Assembly: GCF_003628535.1 (NCBI RefSeq)
Contig: NZ_RBCI01000008.1
Span: 186,001 to 250,000 of the forward strand
Direction of reading: 5' to 3'
DNA length: 64,000 nt
From: Flavisolibacter nicotianae
Lineage (GTDB): Bacteria > Bacteroidota > Bacteroidia > Chitinophagales > Chitinophagaceae
Shown: piece after piece, positions 60,159 to 64,000 of the stretch
How positions within the stretch are numbered: the stretch's first letter is position 1
Layout: each line of letters starts with the position of its first letter
Notes under the pieces: model-generated
The model's input: only the letters and a program-made list of their open reading frames with translations
Told to the model about the DNA's origin: nothing
Databases searched by the model: none
Translations under genes and position numbers: made by a program

Positions 60159-60166
60159 CAAAGCTA
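60159..60166 (-). promoter_or_regulatory. -7 promoter element of the small lipoprotein gene
   Basis: TAGCTTTG on the minus strand fits TAnnTTTG and ends 5 bases before ATG 60153. No TTG box is clear. Heptamer-like words (GATTTAG, ATATTGG, GATAGTG, GATATTC) lie just upstream at 60174-60208. Confidence 0.5.
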
Positions 60167-60257
60167 AAGGGAGATTTAGATATTGGGATAGTGGATATTC
60201 GACATTTAAAAGTGGACAGTTTCCTTATTATCTGAAGCAGAAGCTGATGAAATTAAA

Positions 60258-60281
60258 AAGTGCCTTATTTCTAAGGCACTT
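60258..60281 (-). terminator. Intrinsic terminator after phoH
   Basis: AAGTGCCTTA (60258-60267) pairs with 60272-60281 over TTTC; a T run follows on the minus strand. It lies 26 bases after the phoH stop. Confidence 0.88.
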
Positions 60282-60306
60282 CCACGTTCATTTGTTCTGT
60301 CAGTTA

Positions 60307-61344
60307 CTATTCTCTTTCCCGGTCCCTTTCGCGATAGTATTCCCTTCTTTCGCGGCGCTCTTTCTTTTCGGCTTCCTCGAGTTCCATTTCGCGTTGGTTC
60401 TCTTTGTCGTACGCCTTCAGGATCGCCTTTACCAGTTTGTGACGTACCACGTCTTCTTCATCCAGTTCAATATAACCGATGCCGTCAATGTTGCGCAGGA
60501 TCTTACTCGCCTTGGCCAAACCGCTTTTCTGGTTTTTCGGCAGGTCCACCTGGGTCAGGTCACCCGTGATAATGGCCTTCGCATTGGCGCCGATACGGGT
60601 GAGGAACATTTTCAATTGCAGGTCGGTAGCGTTTTGCGCTTCGTCCAGGATAATGAAGCAATTGTCCAGTGTCCGTCCACGCATGTAGGCCAGCGGTGCG
60701 ATCTCGATGGTACGAGTACTCATGTAGTAGCCCAGCTTATCGGCGGGGATCATGTCATCCAGCGCATCGTACAGGGGGCGCAGGTATGGGTCGATCTTTT
60801 CCTTGAGGTCACCGGGTAGAAAACCGAGGCTTTCGCCGGCTTCTACCGCGGGGCGGGTGAGAATGATCTTTTTCACGCCTTTGTTTTTCAGTGCCCTGAC
60901 AGCCATGGCAACGGCCGTGTAAGTTTTACCCGTACCGGCAGGCCCGATAGCAAATACGACGTCGTTTTTTTCGGCTGCCGTCACAAGGCGTTTCTGGTTG
61001 GCCGTACGGGCCCGAACCGTTTTGCCGTTGGGACCAAAAACCAAAATGTCGTTCGGGTTCCGCTCCACAAAATTGTCGACGGTCTCGGCATCGTCGCCAC
61101 CTAAAATCTGTTCAAAATAATTTTCGCTCATGTGACCATTTCTTTCTAAGTATTGCACAATGAGGTCAATCTTTTCTTTGGCCCCGTCTACCTGTTCGGG
61201 AGCACCGCTCAGTTTCAGTTGCGTACCCCGGGAAAGAATTTTCAGGAGGGGAAATTTGCGCTTCAGAATGTCCAGTTTACCATTATTTACACCAAAGAAC
61301 TCTATAGGATTAACCGTTTCAAGGTTGATGATTGTTTCTCTCAA
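60307..61344 (-). CDS. phoH: PhoH-family ATPase
   Basis: A 345-residue PhoH/YbeZ-type protein, an ATPase linked to RNA metabolism. The N-terminus includes a KH-like segment (about residues 20-65). The P-loop is GPAGTGKT (134-141), Walker B is IILDEAQN (near 232), and the TGDLTQVDLP motif (near 262) is typical. A C-terminal Arg/Glu-rich tail (about residues 318-345) is unusual and highly charged. ybeY is not adjacent. The start at 61344 gives MRETIINLETVNP. Confidence 0.93.
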   Translation of the reverse strand: MRETIINLETVNPIEFFGVNNGKLDILKRKFPLLKILSRGTQLKLSGAPEQVDGAKEKIDLIVQYLERNGHMSENYFEQILGGDDAETVDNFVERNPNDILVFGPNGKTVRARTANQKRLVTAAEKNDVVFAIGPAGTGKTYTAVAMAVRALKNKGVKKIILTRPAVEAGESLGFLPGDLKEKIDPYLRPLYDALDDMIPADKLGYYMSTRTIEIAPLAYMRGRTLDNCFIILDEAQNATDLQLKMFLTRIGANAKAIITGDLTQVDLPKNQKSGLAKASKILRNIDGIGYIELDEEDVVRHKLVKAILKAYDKENQREMELEEAEKKERRERREYYRERDRERE

Positions 61345-61810
61345 TTCCAGTAAAATTTAATTTTCAAAATCCGTTTCGCGTACGGTTGGCGTTTGCTGGT
61401 GTAGCAAGTTTTCAAGACGACAATTTAGCACATCTGATGGTCTTAAACCGCCGTTTCTTGTACACAGAATGATAATTAAAAAATAGTGCCATTTATTCGG
61501 ACTTGCAAAGGATTTACCGCAAAAAGTAATGAACGAATGTTAATAAAATAAATGGCAGCCGGTTTAGGTTTTGTAAACATTAATTGCTATCGTTTTCATG
61601 GTCCAGAATCGATTCTGCCCAATGACGGAACTCCTTTTTTCAACGCCTTGAACCTTTGTTAACAATCGACAGCTTTTCGGTGAGCTGATCTCCCGGTCCA
61701 TCCGGTTGCCTGCCTTACCGTCAAAAACGCCACCCGTTTATTTGATCTTGAACGTGCAGAATTGTCACAGGCATCTTGTCATTCTAAAAAAGAAATGTAG
61801 GGAGCAAAAG
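61345..61810. other. Intergenic region of about 465 bases
   Basis: Both neighbours are on the minus strand, so it is the leader/promoter region of phoH and the downstream end of the TonB receptor transcript. No gene or exact promoter was recognised. Confidence 0.4.
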
Positions 61811-61836
61811 AAAGCCCCTCTTGCAGGAGGGGCTTT
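61811..61836 (-). terminator. Intrinsic terminator of the TonB receptor gene
   Basis: AAAGCCCCTC (61811-61820) pairs with GAGGGGCTTT (61827-61836) over a 6-base loop; the minus strand continues CTTTTG. It lies 20 bases past the receptor stop. Confidence 0.82.
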
Positions 61837-61856
61837 TACTGTCCTGAAACCGAATC

Positions 61857-63998
61857 TTAAAACCGGATATTCAGGCCAAGTGTCCACGTGGTTCCTGCCA
61901 TAGGATAATAATAGTTTTCTGTTGTCAGGGTTGTGTTATACAAATAACTGTAGGTATAGCCCGTGGGCTCATATTTCTTGTCGAAAACATTGTTCACCTG
62001 GAAAATGATGTCGGCATTCTTCAGCGCACCTTTTTGCAATGCATATGCAAGACGTACATCTTCGGTAAAATAGGGATTGAGCTTTCGGCCTTCGTTGCTG
62101 GTGTTGTCCAGGTATTGTTTGCCGACATATTTGCTCAGGAGATCAACCGTAAAATGCCGGAAAGGCGTGGCGGTTACCGTGGCTGCACCAATCGCAGACG
62201 GGGAGAAGGATATGTCGGTTTCCTTATAAAGGTTCGACTTTTGTCCCCCGTTGTCGTAATCGTCGTAAAACTCCCGGAAATTTTTCACTTTGTTCCGGCT
62301 CAGGGTAAGATTGGCTGATGCCTTGAGCCAGCGGGCAATGGCTGCCCCTCCCTGCAACTCAATCCCCATGCGATAACTTTCGTCGATGTTCGTCCTGGTG
62401 TAGGAGCCGACATCGTTAATTTTACCGGTCAGCACCAGCTGATCTTTGTACTTCATGTAATAAAACGTTGCACCTACACTGGCTTTTTTCCCCTTGCTCT
62501 CCCATCCCAGTTCCACATCGTTCAACCGCTCCGGTCTTGGCTGTTCGTTGGGCGAGGCTTCAAAATCATCCCGGTTTGGTTCCTTGTTGGCAATGCCGTA
62601 CGAGCCAAAGACCGTCAGGTTATTTTTGTGATAGGTCAGGCCGGCTTTGGGATTAAAGAATGTGTTGGTCTTATTCACTGCAATCCCCGGGTTGTAATCG
62701 AAACCATTAATGGCGTAGTTGACGCGGCGCACCTGGAAGTCGGTAAAGAACTGCAAGTCTTTGGCCAGGTCCTGTTGCCACTTCAGGTACACATTGCCGT
62801 CCTTTTTCTTTGCATCATTCAAATAATACTGACTGTTGCCATTGATGCCTTTTTCGGCCCAGATGACCTTGCCGAAATGGTCGCCAAGATAGCTGGTGAC
62901 GGCGCCGCCCAGCGTCAGTTGGGTCTTGTCTTTAGCATAGTGCAGCGAGAAGATGTCGCCGTAATAATCATTGTCCAGCCAGCGCTGGCGCACCAGGTCG
63001 GACGCAGTGATCACCGTGCTGCCGTTAGTCACGTTTTGCAGACCGTAATCTGTATAGGTTTGGTCGGCCTTGTATTCTTCGTAATAGCCCTTGCCTTTTA
63101 CATAAAACAGGCCTGTGTTGAAGATCAACCTGGGTGAGAGCTGCTGCGTCAGGAACAACTGGTAGTGGGTCTGCGTATAGTTGTCTGTCTGGTTTTCGTA
63201 CGGCGTTCCCGGCTTTTCCATTCCGGCATAATTGATCCGGCGGTTGGTTTTCAGGTCCGCCTCCGACACGCCATACCAGGCCTGGTAGGTTTTCTCCCGG
63301 CCTGAAAACGTTGTAAAGCGAAGGGTAGTCTTCTCTTTTACATAGGCAGTGGAGAAATAATATGATTTCAGATTGCTCTTGGCGCGGTCGACATAGCCAT
63401 CGCTGCTGATCCGGGAGAGGCGCAGATCGGTCACAAAATTTTTCCCCCACATACCCGTGCCCAGCCTGATGGTGTTTTTAAGAGTGTTGAACGAACCGTA
63501 GCTATTGTTGCTTTCGAAATATGGCTGTTTGTTCACTTCGTTCGTACTGAGGTTGATGGTTCCGCCAAAAGCGCCGGGTCCATTGGACGAAGTGCCGACG
63601 CCGCGCTGGATTTGGATGCTGTTGACAGAAGAAAGCAGGTCGGGCAGGTCGACAAAATAGGTGCCATTGCTTTCTGCATCGTTAAAGGGCACGCCGTTGA
63701 TCGTAACGTTGATCCGGGTAGCATCCGTTCCCCGGATCCGGATGCCGGTGTAACCAACCCCGTTTCCCGCATCGGAATTTACCACGACGGACGGTGTCTG
63801 GTTCAGCACAAAGGGAAGATCCTGTCCGAGGTTCTTCTTTTCGATTTCCTTTTTGTTCAAATTGGTTTTTGCAAATGGTGCAGTAGCACTTGCCCTGATG
63901 GTTTTCACTTCCACCGGCTCCAGGTCGGTGGTGTCTTTTTGCTGTGCAATGGATGAAATGCTGGCGGTCACGCCAAGAAAAAGTAGAATCCTTTTCAT
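61857..63998 (-). CDS. TonB-dependent outer membrane receptor
   Basis: A 713-residue outer-membrane beta-barrel transporter. A signal peptide (about residues 1-18) leads to the plug domain (about 45-165): NQTPSVVVNSDAGNGVGYTGIRIRGTD, then INGVPFNDAES and VDLPDLLSSVNSIQIQRGVGTSSNGPGAFGGTINL. The rest forms 22 strands, ending LGLNIRF with the terminal Phe needed for outer-membrane insertion. There is no N-terminal carboxypeptidase-like extension, so it is not a SusC type. Substrate, perhaps an iron complex or cofactor, is unknown. Start at the window edge. Confidence 0.93.
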   Translation of the reverse strand: MKRILLFLGVTASISSIAQQKDTTDLEPVEVKTIRASATAPFAKTNLNKKEIEKKNLGQDLPFVLNQTPSVVVNSDAGNGVGYTGIRIRGTDATRINVTINGVPFNDAESNGTYFVDLPDLLSSVNSIQIQRGVGTSSNGPGAFGGTINLSTNEVNKQPYFESNNSYGSFNTLKNTIRLGTGMWGKNFVTDLRLSRISSDGYVDRAKSNLKSYYFSTAYVKEKTTLRFTTFSGREKTYQAWYGVSEADLKTNRRINYAGMEKPGTPYENQTDNYTQTHYQLFLTQQLSPRLIFNTGLFYVKGKGYYEEYKADQTYTDYGLQNVTNGSTVITASDLVRQRWLDNDYYGDIFSLHYAKDKTQLTLGGAVTSYLGDHFGKVIWAEKGINGNSQYYLNDAKKKDGNVYLKWQQDLAKDLQFFTDFQVRRVNYAINGFDYNPGIAVNKTNTFFNPKAGLTYHKNNLTVFGSYGIANKEPNRDDFEASPNEQPRPERLNDVELGWESKGKKASVGATFYYMKYKDQLVLTGKINDVGSYTRTNIDESYRMGIELQGGAAIARWLKASANLTLSRNKVKNFREFYDDYDNGGQKSNLYKETDISFSPSAIGAATVTATPFRHFTVDLLSKYVGKQYLDNTSNEGRKLNPYFTEDVRLAYALQKGALKNADIIFQVNNVFDKKYEPTGYTYSYLYNTTLTTENYYYPMAGTTWTLGLNIRF

Positions 63999-64000
63999 TT

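Overview
The window reads as a chromosomal segment of a member of the Bacteroidota, most likely family Chitinophagaceae. The signs are promoters of the TTG / TAnnTTTG type instead of -35/-10 boxes, little use of Shine-Dalgarno sites, type IX secretion C-terminal domains, DUF1573, DUF4382 and DUF3810 proteins, a TonB-dependent receptor, an ECF sigma factor with a membrane partner, and the ribosomal gene order. No phage, plasmid, insertion sequence, rRNA or CRISPR array was seen. The genus call is inference.

Layout. 1-13 kb: a DbpA-like RNA helicase facing an RRM protein, a 770-base gene-poor stretch, tRNA-Lys(UUU), the yceD-rpmF-plsX operon, a DUF3810 metalloprotease, TspO, DinB, a coupled DUF1573 pair, a fused 2-oxoacid dehydrogenase E1, a TRIC-type channel, PhzF and a DCC-family protein. 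13-24 kb: YebC, an APC permease, a dicarboxylate symporter, DedA, an MFS transporter, a GT9 glycosyltransferase, an overlapping PAS and metallo-beta-lactamase pair, Hsp20, an acidic protein, an HMA protein and a class IV aminotransferase. 24-46 kb: the translation core, rpsL-rpsG, fusA, the S10-spc operon from rpsJ to secY, then map. It is broken open twice: by a Lys/Ala-rich repeat protein gene between rpsG and fusA, and by a 4.5-kb block (DUF4382 lipoprotein, LPG-synthase-type membrane protein, beta-helix protein) between fusA and rpsJ. 46-64 kb: T9SS cargo, a YhiN-like flavoprotein, a trypsin-like protease, a ChbG-like deacetylase, lipoproteins, isocitrate dehydrogenase, a Crp-like regulator, an ECF sigma factor with its partner, an NlpC/P60 peptidase, pyrophosphatase with a half-size TauE, PhoH and a TonB-dependent receptor.

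The most striking pattern is not a gene. Nearly every long spacer of the S10-spc operon (35.1-44.3 kb), and several leaders elsewhere (near 2.0, 13.85, 45.75 and 57.55 kb), consists of degenerate tandem words with a strict period of 7 bases (8 in three spacers). Usually one array is followed, across a short non-repetitive loop, by an inverted array of the complementary word. The words differ from spacer to spacer while the period and inverted layout persist. Spacers of about 35 bases or less lack them. I know of no description of this for this phylum.

A second item is the Lys/Ala-rich gene at 25.2-26.0 kb. It has a 174-base in-frame tandem duplication, one copy of which has lost 10 bases. The resulting frame break falls exactly on an A AAA AAG heptamer that a -1 ribosomal slip would repair. 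A third is a set of genes whose -7 promoter element lies only 3-7 bases before the start codon, implying leaderless or nearly leaderless mRNAs.
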